Shown here one piece after another: positions 26,423 through 34,791 of a stretch of 64,000 nt of DNA (its first letter is position 1; every line of letters starts with the position of its first letter). Origin of the DNA: Bradyrhizobium murdochi (GTDB lineage: Bacteria > Pseudomonadota > Alphaproteobacteria > Rhizobiales > Xanthobacteraceae); the NCBI RefSeq assembly GCF_000472965.1, contig NZ_AXAU01000014.1, positions 6,314 through 70,313 of the forward strand. The letters are read 5' to 3'. A program made the position numbers and the translations under genes. The notes beneath the pieces were generated by a model, which saw nothing but the letters and a program-made list of their open reading frames with translations, was not told the origin of the DNA and ran no database searches.

Positions 26423-27042
26423 TTCGACGCCTCCAGGCTTTTGCGAAGGCCGCTTTCGATCAATGTCAGCTGGCTTTCGATCGTCGCGTCGACCAGTCCG
26501 GCATCGGTCTCGAGAATACACCCGGCATCATTGATCCGCGGATCAGAAATCACTTCGAGGACTGCGCGTGACGTGACCGCCGGGACTATCTCGTCGACCC
26601 GCCCGCGAACCGTCTCGACCAGCGACGGTGCCACTCGCAGCCGAACGACAGGGCTATGGCCCACGACTCGCAGGCTTCGCAGTGCGATCTGCACCGCGGT
26701 CTCGTCTGGCGCCGTCGTGTCGATAATCCGGCGGGCGATCTGCAGGCCGAGGTCCACGATCCTTTCCTTGTTTTGCTCCATGACCCGCAGCGACTCTACG
26801 GCGATTGCGGCCAAGCGCTGTTGAATTGTCACTTGCGCTTCCTTGAGCCCGGCTTCTCTGGCGGCCGCTTCAATCCTGCTTGCGGACATGCGCGCTTCCT
26901 CAACAAGCGCCTCTGCATCGCGCTGCGCCTGGGTCAGCAGTTGCTCGGCGTGCAGGAGTGCCTGCGCGCTTGCCGCCGGCAAGATTTGCCCTGGTCCGAG
27001 AACACTGATCGTCTCGGACGTCAATCGAACCAGTGCGACCAT
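26419..27042 (-). CDS. sctL: type III ATPase regulator/stator SctL
   Basis: A 207-residue protein with a long coiled coil (ASAQALLHAEQLLTQAQRDAEALVEEARMSASRIEAAAREAGLKEAQ) followed by a FliH-like C-terminal domain with VDLGLQIARRIIDTTAPDETAVQIALRSLRVVG and ISDPRINDAGCILETDAGLVDATIESQLTLIESGL. It links the SctN hexamer to the SctK/SctQ pods. It overlaps sctK by 22 bases and sctN by four bases. Confidence 0.92.
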   Translation of the reverse strand: MVALVRLTSETISVLGPGQILPAASAQALLHAEQLLTQAQRDAEALVEEARMSASRIEAAAREAGLKEAQVTIQQRLAAIAVESLRVMEQNKERIVDLGLQIARRIIDTTAPDETAVQIALRSLRVVGHSPVVRLRVAPSLVETVRGRVDEIVPAVTSRAVLEVISDPRINDAGCILETDAGLVDATIESQLTLIESGLRKSLEASK

Positions 27043-27737
27043 GGGGCCATCCTTTTGCGGACCAACCGCCGCATCGCATGAAAGGCGTCCTCTCCAGCAC
27101 TGTCGTTGCGACAGGCGTTAGCCGCCACCGTCCAGATCGACGCAGGGCTGCGTAATCTCAGTCGTACCTGCAGTGCATGCGGGATGCAGCCCATTGCGAG
27201 GCCGAACATCGCAGCTGCGCAGTGGAGCAGTTCAGCAGGCCCGGTCGGCAGCTTGGAAGCACCGATAGCCGACATCAGTCCGGCGGTCGGTCGTGGCAGC
27301 AGCGCGGCATCGAAAGCGAACGCGAAGGCGTCTTCTCCGAGGACGGAACGCGCTGCAACGACATCGGCGTTGCGAAGTTGCCCGACAAGACTCGGCACCC
27401 CGGTCCACGCCGCGGCAAGGCACATGAGGCGCACGGCGTCCGATACCGGCAAAAATGCGAGCCGCGTCCGCGGCGCATGGCCAGCGGAGATGATGGCCAA
27501 CGCCCCCCTATCTTGATCGGGAAGCAGCCGACTTCCAAGTCTCATTCGGATGAACGAATCTGCCCGTGCAGGATCCCGCGGCAGCCATTCCGGCCAATCC
27601 TTGGCTATAGCATCATCGAAGTCGGCCGCGGGATCGGCGATGCAGCGCATCATCGCTCCGGCCCACGGCCTGTGAAGCCAGCTGTCCGAAATTGCCGCGG
27701 ATTCTGTCGCGATCATCGCGGGATTGCTCGCTTGCAT
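27021..27737 (-). CDS. sctK: type III sorting-platform protein SctK
   Basis: A 238-residue soluble protein between sctJ and sctL, the standard place of sctK. It contains WPEWLPRDPARADSFIRMRLGSRLLPDQDRGAL, a short helical middle and VRLRLRSPASIWTVAANACRNDSAG, consistent with SctK/YscK length and pattern, but the family has no catalytic motif to check. It should anchor the sorting platform to SctD. The assignment rests mainly on synteny. Confidence 0.7.
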   Translation of the reverse strand: MQASNPAMIATESAAISDSWLHRPWAGAMMRCIADPAADFDDAIAKDWPEWLPRDPARADSFIRMRLGSRLLPDQDRGALAIISAGHAPRTRLAFLPVSDAVRLMCLAAAWTGVPSLVGQLRNADVVAARSVLGEDAFAFAFDAALLPRPTAGLMSAIGASKLPTGPAELLHCAAAMFGLAMGCIPHALQVRLRLRSPASIWTVAANACRNDSAGEDAFHAMRRLVRKRMAPWSHWFD

Positions 27738-27741
27738 CGAT

Positions 27742-28527
27742 CTATGGCGCCGCAGGATTTGTTGTGTGGCTCACTCGCTTCCGCCACACGAGAAAGGCAA
27801 GAGCTGCATTGCAGATTAACGATATCACCAGCCCAGCCACGAGTCCGACCAGGAGATAGAGCCGAGCGCTGGCCTCGGCGGCGACGGGAGGCGCATCAAG
27901 TGGCGGCAAGCCGCTATCGCTTTGACTTGCCTCGACGAGCGTAACCGAGACGCCGTCGTACGACACGCCCTTCAAGCTATTTGCGACCAACTCCTTGATC
28001 TTCGGTACGATCTGATCAACGGCAGTACCAGCCTTATAGCGGACCAATACAGCAGCAGTTGAGGGAGCAGGTGGGACGCGATCGTCGATCGTATTTTCGG
28101 GCAGGACGGCATGGACGCGGGCACTGAACACGCCATCGATCCTGGAGAGCGTCTCCGATAATTCCTGCGTCGTGCCATGGATAAATCGCACACGCTCCTC
28201 CGTTGGCGATGACAACATACCCTCTTTCTTGAAGAGGGTGCCCAAGTCGGCAAGCCGATCGCGAGGCAATCCGGCGCCATCCAGTACACTCATGGCACGC
28301 GGCACGTCTTTCGTCGAAACGATCAGGGAGGCCGCCCCGTTATGCTCGGCCACCCGCTCGGCATCGATGCCGTGCCGCATCAGCAACGCGAGCATCTCGT
28401 TGGCGTCATGCGCCGGAAGATTGCGATAAAGCTCGACCTTTGCTCCGCAGCCCGTCAACGCGAACGTCGCCAAAAGAATCAGTGCGCGCTTCAACACCAA
28501 CATCACGCTCGCATAACGGTTGTTCAT
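27742..28527 (-). CDS. sctJ: type III inner-membrane ring lipoprotein SctJ
   Basis: A 261-residue lipoprotein of the YscJ/FliF family. The signal peptide ends in the lipobox LTGC (Cys 27). The ring-building domains follow: KVELYRNLPAHDANEMLALLMRHGIDAERV, then ETLSRIDGVFSARVHAVLPEN and AAVLVRYKAG. A C-terminal membrane helix (YLLVGLVAGLVISLICNAALAFLVWRKR) gives a second inner-membrane anchor. Length and arrangement are normal. The ATG overlaps the sctI stop by four bases. Confidence 0.96.
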   Translation of the reverse strand: MNNRYASVMLVLKRALILLATFALTGCGAKVELYRNLPAHDANEMLALLMRHGIDAERVAEHNGAASLIVSTKDVPRAMSVLDGAGLPRDRLADLGTLFKKEGMLSSPTEERVRFIHGTTQELSETLSRIDGVFSARVHAVLPENTIDDRVPPAPSTAAVLVRYKAGTAVDQIVPKIKELVANSLKGVSYDGVSVTLVEASQSDSGLPPLDAPPVAAEASARLYLLVGLVAGLVISLICNAALAFLVWRKRVSHTTNPAAP

Positions 28528-28955
28528 TGGCTCTTCAGGAGAGTATCAAGGCTTTGCACGGCCTTCCCAACCACTTTCGACGCGATATTGTATTGCAGAG
28601 TCAGGGCTGACAGGGTGGACTGCGCGTTCAGCCACTCAGTCGAGCTGAACTCGCCGGAAGCATAGCTTTCCGCGACCCCGGCCGCAACTTTCGCGGCATC
28701 GCCGAAAGATGCGCTTAGTTTATCCATTCCACTAAAGATATCGTCAGCCACCCGGACGCGACCAATCAGCCCCTCCTCGCTGGGGGCAAGATCAGTGACC
28801 GCTGCGGGATCATCATTCGGTGATGACGGCACCGGCCGCTCGAGGGCCGCACGAAAGGCCTCGACCGAGTCACTCGGCGCCCTTGATGCCGCCGGCCTCC
28901 CGCTCGCCGGCGACACGGCCTCAAGTAGCGCCACGACCCGATTCAAACCGCTCAT
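28524..28955 (-). CDS. sctI: type III inner rod protein SctI
   Basis: Best read from the ATG at 28955 with AGGAG upstream (143 residues), although the frame stays open to 28991. The first 90 residues are variable and Ser/Pro-rich; the C-terminal helix (SALTLQYNIASKVVGKAVQSLDTLLKSQ) is the conserved inner rod signature, ending in the paired helix that packs in the needle base. The start overlaps the sctG end by 35 bases. Confidence 0.85.
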   Translation of the reverse strand: MSGLNRVVALLEAVSPASGRPAASRAPSDSVEAFRAALERPVPSSPNDDPAAVTDLAPSEEGLIGRVRVADDIFSGMDKLSASFGDAAKVAAGVAESYASGEFSSTEWLNAQSTLSALTLQYNIASKVVGKAVQSLDTLLKSQ

Positions 28956-29361
28956 TGACTGAATCTCCTGTATGTACCTTCGCTGCACCACCTAATGCCG
29001 CAAAAAGCCCGTCGAGCGCCAGATCGCCGCGAGGAAGACGCCGAAGCACAGCATCCCGCTCGCTTAAGCGGCCAACAACCCCAAACACCAGCGCCTGAAA
29101 TGCCATTCCATAGGCATCATTCGCGCAGGCAAGAGGATCGAGGCGCTCCAGCGCTGCTTCAACGTCGTTTGCCAATAGGTCGACGAGCACGCAAGCGATG
29201 ACGGCCTCCCGACTGCCTGGGGCCACCACACCAATTCCCTTGGCAATCCGCCTCGCTCGCTCCGCATCGCTTTTAATGCAGGCCAGAAACGCGATCTCGG
29301 TCAGGCACCGCAGGAGGCGACGTTGGCTTTCTGGCGCGGCAAACTGGACAAAATCAGACAT
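28921..29361 (-). CDS. sctG: needle chaperone SctG (YscG/SsaH-like)
   Basis: A 146-residue protein with the degenerate tetratricopeptide pattern of YscG and EscG: LLRCLTEIAFLACIKSDAERARRIAKGIGVVAPG, then VIACVLVDLLANDVEAALERLDPLACANDAYGMAFQALVFGVVGR. It would cup the SctF needle helix together with the YscE-like partner at 20416-20667. It leads the operon sctG-I-J-K-L-N-O, apart from the doubtful frame that overlaps its start. Confidence 0.7.
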   Translation of the reverse strand: MSDFVQFAAPESQRRLLRCLTEIAFLACIKSDAERARRIAKGIGVVAPGSREAVIACVLVDLLANDVEAALERLDPLACANDAYGMAFQALVFGVVGRLSERDAVLRRLPRGDLALDGLFAALGGAAKVHTGDSVNERFESGRGAT

Positions 29362-29602
29362 AACGACGAATAGTCCTTACACCGCTTTGAGCCCGCCTCA
29401 TCCGCCAGAATGCAATGAGGCTTTCACCGAAGAGTTGCACCTGCTGCGGGCCGTTTTGGCCACCACTTCTGATGCCGCTGAGCGCGTCATCGGAAGTCGG
29501 ATAAAGTCTGCTTTCCAGCAGGCCGCCGCTCAGGATTAGCTGTTTCAACGGTTCTAGTCCGCGGCACGATCGAGTGGAAATACCGTTCGCAGATGGAAGC
29601 AT
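29354..29602 (-). CDS. small ORF overlapping the sctG start, uncertain
   Basis: An 82-codon frame opening with an ATG at 29602 and ending eight bases inside sctG, the overlap style of this operon. The peptide has LEPLKQLILSGGLLESRLYP and LFGESLIAFWRMRRAQ, with one mildly hydrophobic helix. It could be a first operon gene coding an island-specific small protein, or a chance frame. No family was recognised. Confidence 0.3.
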   Translation of the reverse strand: MLPSANGISTRSCRGLEPLKQLILSGGLLESRLYPTSDDALSGIRSGGQNGPQQVQLFGESLIAFWRMRRAQSGVRTIRRYV

Positions 29603-29989
29603 AGTGAATGCATATGGAACGCAACTCCGGGCCAGACGGAAGACCGCGCAAGCAAGGAGTCAGGCGACGGACAGGGCAGACAACGCCGACGCGACCGACC
29701 ACTTGCTCCCAAAGGTCGCAACAGAGAGCGCTTCAGAAAGCGTCATAGACGGACACATCAAAGGAGCAGTCAGTTTGCAACCAGCAAAACGGCTCAAGGT
29801 GACCTGCCTCTGAGCATTTCGTCCGGATGAAGTTATCCTCCGGCCTGAGCAGCATTCTCAAGTCCGATGCTGCAAATTTTGCAATTGAAATATTTGAGCA
29901 GCTGCGCGACAGCACAGGATCCTCACCGAGCGAACGGAGAGTAGCTTGGCAACCGCTTCATGGTGGATAACCTGACACTCGTCAGTCGG
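29603..29989. other. upstream region of the sctG operon
   Basis: About 390 bases ahead of the leftward sctG operon and before the IstB remnant. No tts box or other operator was recognised. The stretch from 29820 to 29900 is AT-richer than its surroundings and could hold the promoter. Confidence 0.4.
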
Positions 29990-30224
29990 CGACGCCAAGA
30001 TGACCACTGCGCTGCTCGACCGGTTGACCCATCACTGTGACATCGTCGAGACTGGCAATGACAGCTGGCGATTCAAGAGCCGCGACGACGATCACGCCAC
30101 CCGCGCTCGTCTCGTCTCCGCAATCCCGGCCAGCTCCGACGAGCCGAGCGCTACCGCCAAACCCCGCCGCGCGAAGGGGTCAAAATTGGACGCCGATGAG
30201 GCGTCAAATTTGCAAGCCGATTGA
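29990..30224 (+). pseudogene. istB: IS21-family helper ATPase IstB, C-terminal fragment
   Basis: The plus-strand frame reads FGDAKMTTALLDRLTHHCDIVETGNDSWRFKSR, the well-known C terminus of IstB, then a basic tail. The ATPase core is missing. The bases after it (two blocks of GTCAAATT-like sequence at about 30179 and 30207, ending GCCGATTGACA) look like the right end of the IS21-type element, with the copG gene cut at the junction. Confidence 0.8.
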
Positions 30225-30442
30225 CACTCAAGGCGCGCGATCCGGCGATCGAGTTGGTCGAGGCGCTTGGCAATGGCAGCCTCACGCCGCTCGTCGGCAT
30301 CCGGCGACAGGAAGGACGCGATCGCGGCCTCGGCGATGAGCGACATCGGCTGCTCGCGTCGGGCGGCATAGGCCGACAGCGTCTTCATGACCTCCGGATC
30401 GAGATAGACCGACATCTGGGCTTTCTTCTTGGGCGCGGTCAT
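30092..30442 (-). pseudogene. ribbon-helix-helix (CopG-like) conjugation-region protein, 3' end replaced
   Basis: From the ATG at 30442 the frame reads KKAQMSVYLDPEVMKTLSAYAARREQPMSLIAEAAIASFLSPDADERREAAIAKRLDQLDRRIARLE, the CopG-type protein that follows traG in rhizobial conjugation clusters. After RIARLE (about 30230) the text is sequence of the IS21 end read backwards. The DNA-binding domain is intact, the C-terminal helix is lost. It sits eight bases after the traG stop, the normal arrangement. Confidence 0.7.
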
Positions 30443-30449
30443 GCCTGCC

Positions 30450-31153
30450 TCACAATCCGAGATCGTCGCCGGGATCGAGCGACGCTTGGCGCGCGACGCC
30501 CTGCATGATGTCGGTCATGCGCCTGATCCGCGGGGCATTCTCATCGAGTTCGTCGGCGAGGTCAGACGCGAACTCGTTGTCGAGCGGTTCCTTCTTTTCC
30601 ACGATGTCTCGATCCAGTTGCGGCTGCCGCCGGCGGTCGGCGGTTCTTGGATCTTCGTCGTCCGTCTGGTCGTCGGTCGACGCCTCTAATGCTGTTGGGC
30701 GCGGCGGCAGTGGCCGGGAACTCCAATCGTCCAGCCGGCTGTCGTTGGGCCTGGTCAGCTTCGGCGGCGCCATGATGCGCTCCTGAAAGCGCCCATCCTC
30801 GTAATAGCGCGCCTTCTTGGCGCGGATCGGATGGAGACCCGACATCATGACGATCTCATCTGATGGCGGCAGCTGCATTATCTCGCCGGGCGTCAGCAGC
30901 GGACGGGCGGTCTCCGACCGCGACACCATCAGGTGACCCAGCCAAGGCGCCAGCCGGCTGCCGGCATAGTTCTTCATCGCCTTCATCTCGGTCGCGGTGC
31001 CGAGCGCGTCGCTTACCCGCTTCGCGGTCCGCTCGTCATTGGTGGCGAAGCTGACCCGAACATGGCAGTTGTCGAGGATCGAGTTGTTGGGCCCATAGGC
31101 CTTCTCGATCTGGTTCAGCGACTGGGCGATCAGGAAACTCTTGATGCCGTAAA
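30450..31153 (-). pseudogene. traG: conjugal coupling protein TraG (VirD4-like), C-terminal fragment
   Basis: The frame begins inside the gene at about 31153 with YGIKSFLIAQSLNQIEKAYG, then CHVRVSFATNDERTAKRVSDALGTATEMKAM and SGLHPIRAKKARYYEDGRFQERI, the last 230 residues of TraG-type coupling proteins. The Walker A part is absent: sequence upstream of 31153 is unrelated. It marks a former integrative-conjugative or plasmid segment at the right edge of the secretion island. Confidence 0.85.
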
Positions 31154-32275
31154 CTCATGAGACCGGCGCGCGACGATGCCGCGATCCGGCGGGCTGAAAG
31201 GGCTGATCCCTCGACCTCTGAAGTCGGCGAAGCCGCTGCATCGCCGGTAGGACTTCGACGCACTCCCGCACGGCGGCCTGACCGAGCGCGCATAGCGACC
31301 ATGGCGAGACACGGTTGCAGGCTCGAGTTCTGCCCGCGCACTCCGAAATGTTGACCACTTTGATCGTGCAGATGTCCGATTTGCTCCCTCCAATATCCAA
31401 ATCTACGACGCACGCGTAGTCTCGTTGGCGCGACGAGAAGCGCGGCCCCGGCAAGGGACCACTTCGGGAGCTTCTTAGTAGTGATACTATATGCAATCAT
31501 CGTTGCCGGTGACCAGCGCTATGATCGGGAAAATCAATTGCCGCGGCAGCCGTGCTTTTGGCAGCTTGCTCGAGCTCCCATGCGCAGAATTGCATGCAGT
31601 ATTCGCCGGGACCCGCTCGCTTCGAATGCGCCAGTCCTTTGCAGGACACCGCGGATGCCGTCATTGAACAGCGCACCGCGCTTCGGAGCTCGGAGGCACG
31701 AGCCAGGCGCGCCGCTTCCAGTGATCGGCAACCTTACGCCATCAAACTCGTAATTCATGGCCTTTCGCACTGCAGCTTCAAGTGACAGCTGCCCGAAAGC
31801 GCCAGTAAAATCCTCCAATCTCCGATAGTGAATCGTAGCCTGTTGTCTTCTTGCTGCTCTCGCCATTCAAACGAATCCCCCGATACGTTGTGGTCAAATG
31901 ATCTCACAACTGTGGGAGATGCAACCACGGTGCGCAGGCCGCTGCCGTCGATGGCGAGCCTCTGGGAGATGCGCGGGGGCGCGAACGCCGGCCGCCGTGA
32001 GCCGGATCAAGCAGAAGCACGGCGGCTGACGGGCAATCAACGCCGATTTTCAGCATCGTTGCGTGGTACCCCTAAGCTCGCCAATAGCTAGGGCACGAAT
32101 GGCTAAGACTTTTCGCAATGCGACCACGGCACTCACTCTTGCTGCGATGAGAGTCCACCCGGATATCGGCGCAGCTATGCCGCCGGGCGCGCGTGGGCTC
32201 AAAACTGGCGCCACTTGCGCGTGTAAATCAATTCTGCACAACTTTTGTTTTATTTGTCTTTGATCCGAGTTCGTA
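31154..32275. other. scrambled region right of the traG fragment
   Basis: About 1.1 kb with many short overlapping frames and no recognisable domain. A minus-strand frame at 31534-31866 (LEDFTGAFGQLSLEAAVRKAMNYEFDG) is the most protein-like but matches nothing known to me. The last 180 bases are AT-richer and probably hold the promoter of the gene at 32276. Confidence 0.4.
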
Positions 32276-33274
32276 ATGCCCTTCATTTATCGCCCTATGC
32301 TCAAAACGAAAACGGGTGAAGCAGCTGCCCTCCTCCAGCTGGCAGCGCCCCAACGAGACAGGATCGAACCTGTCTTCCATGTCGGGGAAAAGCCGCCATT
32401 AAACTTTGTTGCCCGCATGGCGGCCGCGTGGTCAAGCCGACGATGCTTCTTGGACGGAGCATTCAACTTCAATGTCAGCGGAGGCCCGCAAAGCTTCAGC
32501 AACATGCTCCGAGCCCTTGGCACGGCCGGCGTGCAGGTAATCCCCGTCATCGAGCTCGCTGCCACGGCGGCCTACAATCAGGCTGCACGCTCCCACATCG
32601 GCCGCGCCGGCCCGGGCGCAATGCTGAAATGTACGCCAAGCCAGCTTTCCGGAGCAGCAGCCTTCGCACAGCAGCAACTGCAGCTCGCGCCTTCCGACGT
32701 CGATCTCTTGGTCGACGCGGGCCACCTCGCCGAGTTCGATCCCACATCTTTCGCGGGCTACCTTGGCAGCATCTTGCAAGCGAACGCTCTGGGCACGCCC
32801 TGGAGATCAGTCACGCTAGCGAGTTCGTCAGCTCCGAAAGATTTCGGCCAGCTCGGACCGGGTCTGACCGTTGTGCCGCGAATAGACTGGCTGACCTGGC
32901 GCCAGCTGCCGCAAGGCAATCGACCTATCGACTATGCCGACTTCGGGATCTCGCATCGAGACCTCACCGAACCGCCGGGTATGGCTATGGCTGCAGCAAC
33001 AATGAGCGTGCGCTACACGATCGACGATAACTGGATCATGATCAAAGGAAAGCGCACCACGGGGGCATCAGGCATTCCAATGGGCGACCAGTACCCGGCA
33101 CATGCGCGAACGCTGGTGCGAAGGCCTGAGTTCGGTGGATTGCCTGGTTGTTGGAGCGATCAGAGGATATCAACGATCGCAAGCAGTCCCAGCGTGAGCG
33201 CTGGCGGAAGGCCTCAATGGGTCGAGATCAACGCCAATCGCCATTTCGCTTTTATCGTTGACCGACTTCCTTGA
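32276..33274 (+). CDS. Beta/sce7725-family protein, candidate defence component
   Basis: A 332-residue protein starting MPFIYRPMLKTKTGEAAALLQLAAPQRDRIEPVFHV. Further motifs are VIPVIELAATAAYN, DVDLLVDAGHLAEFD, VVPRIDWLTWRQLP, YADFGISHRDLTEPPG and, near the end, CWSDQRISTIASS followed by GGRPQWVEINANRHFAFI. This is the pattern of the Beta-protein (sce7725-like) family, a TIM-barrel-like protein of unknown activity found in phages and mobile regions, typically next to an sce7726-family gene, as here. It is convergent with that gene and overlaps its 3' end by about 105 bases. Family names are from recognition; no function is proved. Confidence 0.72.
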   Translation: MPFIYRPMLKTKTGEAAALLQLAAPQRDRIEPVFHVGEKPPLNFVARMAAAWSSRRCFLDGAFNFNVSGGPQSFSNMLRALGTAGVQVIPVIELAATAAYNQAARSHIGRAGPGAMLKCTPSQLSGAAAFAQQQLQLAPSDVDLLVDAGHLAEFDPTSFAGYLGSILQANALGTPWRSVTLASSSAPKDFGQLGPGLTVVPRIDWLTWRQLPQGNRPIDYADFGISHRDLTEPPGMAMAAATMSVRYTIDDNWIMIKGKRTTGASGIPMGDQYPAHARTLVRRPEFGGLPGCWSDQRISTIASSPSVSAGGRPQWVEINANRHFAFIVDRLP

Positions 33275-33832
33275 CCAGTTGGTCCGAGCCTTCAGCGCCT
33301 CGCGAACCTCCAGCCTGATCACGTCGAGGGGTAGCTCCGCGGCCAAACGTCGGCACAGCTTGTCGACGGGCGCGCTGCGGTACCCCTTCGCGAGATCGCG
33401 GCGCTCCAGCATCGCGAGGGCCTCTTGGCGCCAGAGCAGCCGCGCGACTTGCAGAGGATCAACAGCGGGATTTTCGAAAGCCGGCCGTGTCTGCCGCAGG
33501 AACACCTCGTGTTCCCTGGGAGAAGTGGCGACGAGCGTTCCCCACCAGGACGGCACGAGCTTCGCTGCCTTCTCCGCGTGGTGCTCGGCGACCACCAGGG
33601 TCACGCGATCGAAAACCTGGCTGTAGAGCGTCTGCTGAGCCGGCAGCCGCGCGAGCGTGTCGCGAGCGCTTTTTATCTCGTAGCCGGAAAGCTCGCCGTT
33701 GATCACTGCAATGTCAACTCGGACGGAGCCAGCCCAAATGCCCATCTCCTCGACGATGCGTGTTCGCGCATCGTCGCGGTGTTGCTCATCAAGATCCCGC
33801 CGCAGGGCCTTTCGGACGTCGAAATCTCTCAT
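33170..33832 (-). CDS. sce7726-family protein with PD-(D/E)XK-like motif
   Basis: A 220-residue protein. The N-terminal third has DVRKALRRDLDEQH, TRIVEEMGIWAGSVRVDIAVINGELSGYEIKSARDTLARLP: Glu 28, Asp 40 and the pair Glu 52-x-Lys 54 fit the E-D-ExK core of restriction-type nucleases. The rest is the sce7726 pattern (QTLYSQVFDRVTLVVAEHH, WWGTLVA, LLWRQEAL). It is read toward the Beta-like gene and follows the gene at 33865-34365 by 33 bases, so it may be cotranscribed with that gene. A role in defence or mobile-element competition is inferred. Confidence 0.75.
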   Translation of the reverse strand: MRDFDVRKALRRDLDEQHRDDARTRIVEEMGIWAGSVRVDIAVINGELSGYEIKSARDTLARLPAQQTLYSQVFDRVTLVVAEHHAEKAAKLVPSWWGTLVATSPREHEVFLRQTRPAFENPAVDPLQVARLLWRQEALAMLERRDLAKGYRSAPVDKLCRRLAAELPLDVIRLEVREALKARTNWSRKSVNDKSEMAIGVDLDPLRPSASAHAGTACDR

Positions 33833-33864
33833 CTACGGTTCCAATCGCGTCCTAGCGGCCTGCA

Positions 33865-34365
33865 TTAGCGCACACAGGACGAGTCTACAACACAGCGGTT
33901 AACGGACAGCGGTTCCACATTCCGATAGTCGCGTTGTCGAGGCAAAGCGCGGACCGAAGCCCCGCGCCGACTGCCGTTCACCAGTTCGGCCATCAGGCGG
34001 GCTGCGCTGTACTGATTTTTTTCGATCGCGTCCGCCAGCGTCGCCAAGAAGACTTGATGCCAGTCCTCGTCATCAGACAGCTGCCACGCCTTCAGGCTGG
34101 CGACATAGCGGCTCAGAGCGATGACGCCCGCGATCGTGGTTGGCTTTGGATGGATGAGCACGTTTGCGTGCTCCGCGAGAGCCAACCTCTTTTCCTCGCT
34201 GGTTTCGTCCGCGGCATCAAATTCTAGACCCGAGTCTAATTTTGCGGATATCGAGACCGCGGCATCGTGTTCCGCGGAAAGCTCGCGGTTGCGAGCGATC
34301 ACGCCAAAAAATCGGATCCGGTTCGGCCGCAGCGACACCTGCGAAGCCGGCAGGCAGAGCTGCAA
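33865..34365 (-). CDS. conserved small hypothetical protein, phage/island type
   Basis: A 166-residue protein whose middle (AAVSISAKLDSGLEFDAADETSEEKRLALAEHANVLIHPKPTTIAGVIALSRYVA, then DWHQVFLATLADAIEK) has the layout of a common alphaproteobacterial family of about 150 residues: an acidic helix pair, the words P-T-T-x-x-G-V, then a helical tail. No function is known. It lies just upstream of the sce7726-like gene. The start may be further downstream, since the first 25 residues are not typical. Confidence 0.5.
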   Translation of the reverse strand: MQLCLPASQVSLRPNRIRFFGVIARNRELSAEHDAAVSISAKLDSGLEFDAADETSEEKRLALAEHANVLIHPKPTTIAGVIALSRYVASLKAWQLSDDEDWHQVFLATLADAIEKNQYSAARLMAELVNGSRRGASVRALPRQRDYRNVEPLSVNRCVVDSSCVR

Positions 34366-34791
34366 GGCCTGCGAGCGTCGTTCGACGAGATAGCCGAAGG
34401 ATGGCAGAAGAGCGGTGAGGGATGTTTGGCCAAGTTGGTCACGCGTTGGGCGCCGGGGGCGTACTTTCGCTGGTCACGATGCAGTGCTCCATTGTTGGTC
34501 CTGTCAGCACCCGCCCCTCGAAATCCTAAGGCCAGCGCCGCCTACCTGCTGTGGCGCCGGCCGTTTGCGAGGGTGAACCTCGTCTTACCTCAAGCCGATC
34601 GAGCAGAAAGACGGCGGATGATCGCAATCTGCGCTCATTATCGCCACGGTTGCTCGGCGGCTCAGGAAACTGAGACAGAGGCCCCCCCAAAATCCCGGGG
34701 CGAGCGTAACACCTAACTCACGAAGAATCGCATCCTTAGACGGCTCAGCGGCTGACTGAGATCGATCGTCTGCATTGGGCGGCCTCGTTTC
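34366..34791. other. stretch without a recognised gene
   Basis: About 425 bases between the small hypothetical gene and the HTH remnant. Only shadow frames. A run of nine to ten C (gaggcccccccaaaatcccg) lies near 34685. Confidence 0.4.

Noticed and set aside
4481..30224. IstA and IstB fragments as two halves of a single IS21 element split by the secretion island
   Set aside because: The orientation fits, but the end sequences around 4330-4420 and 30170-30226 are not inverted copies of each other, so they more likely derive from different IS21-family elements.
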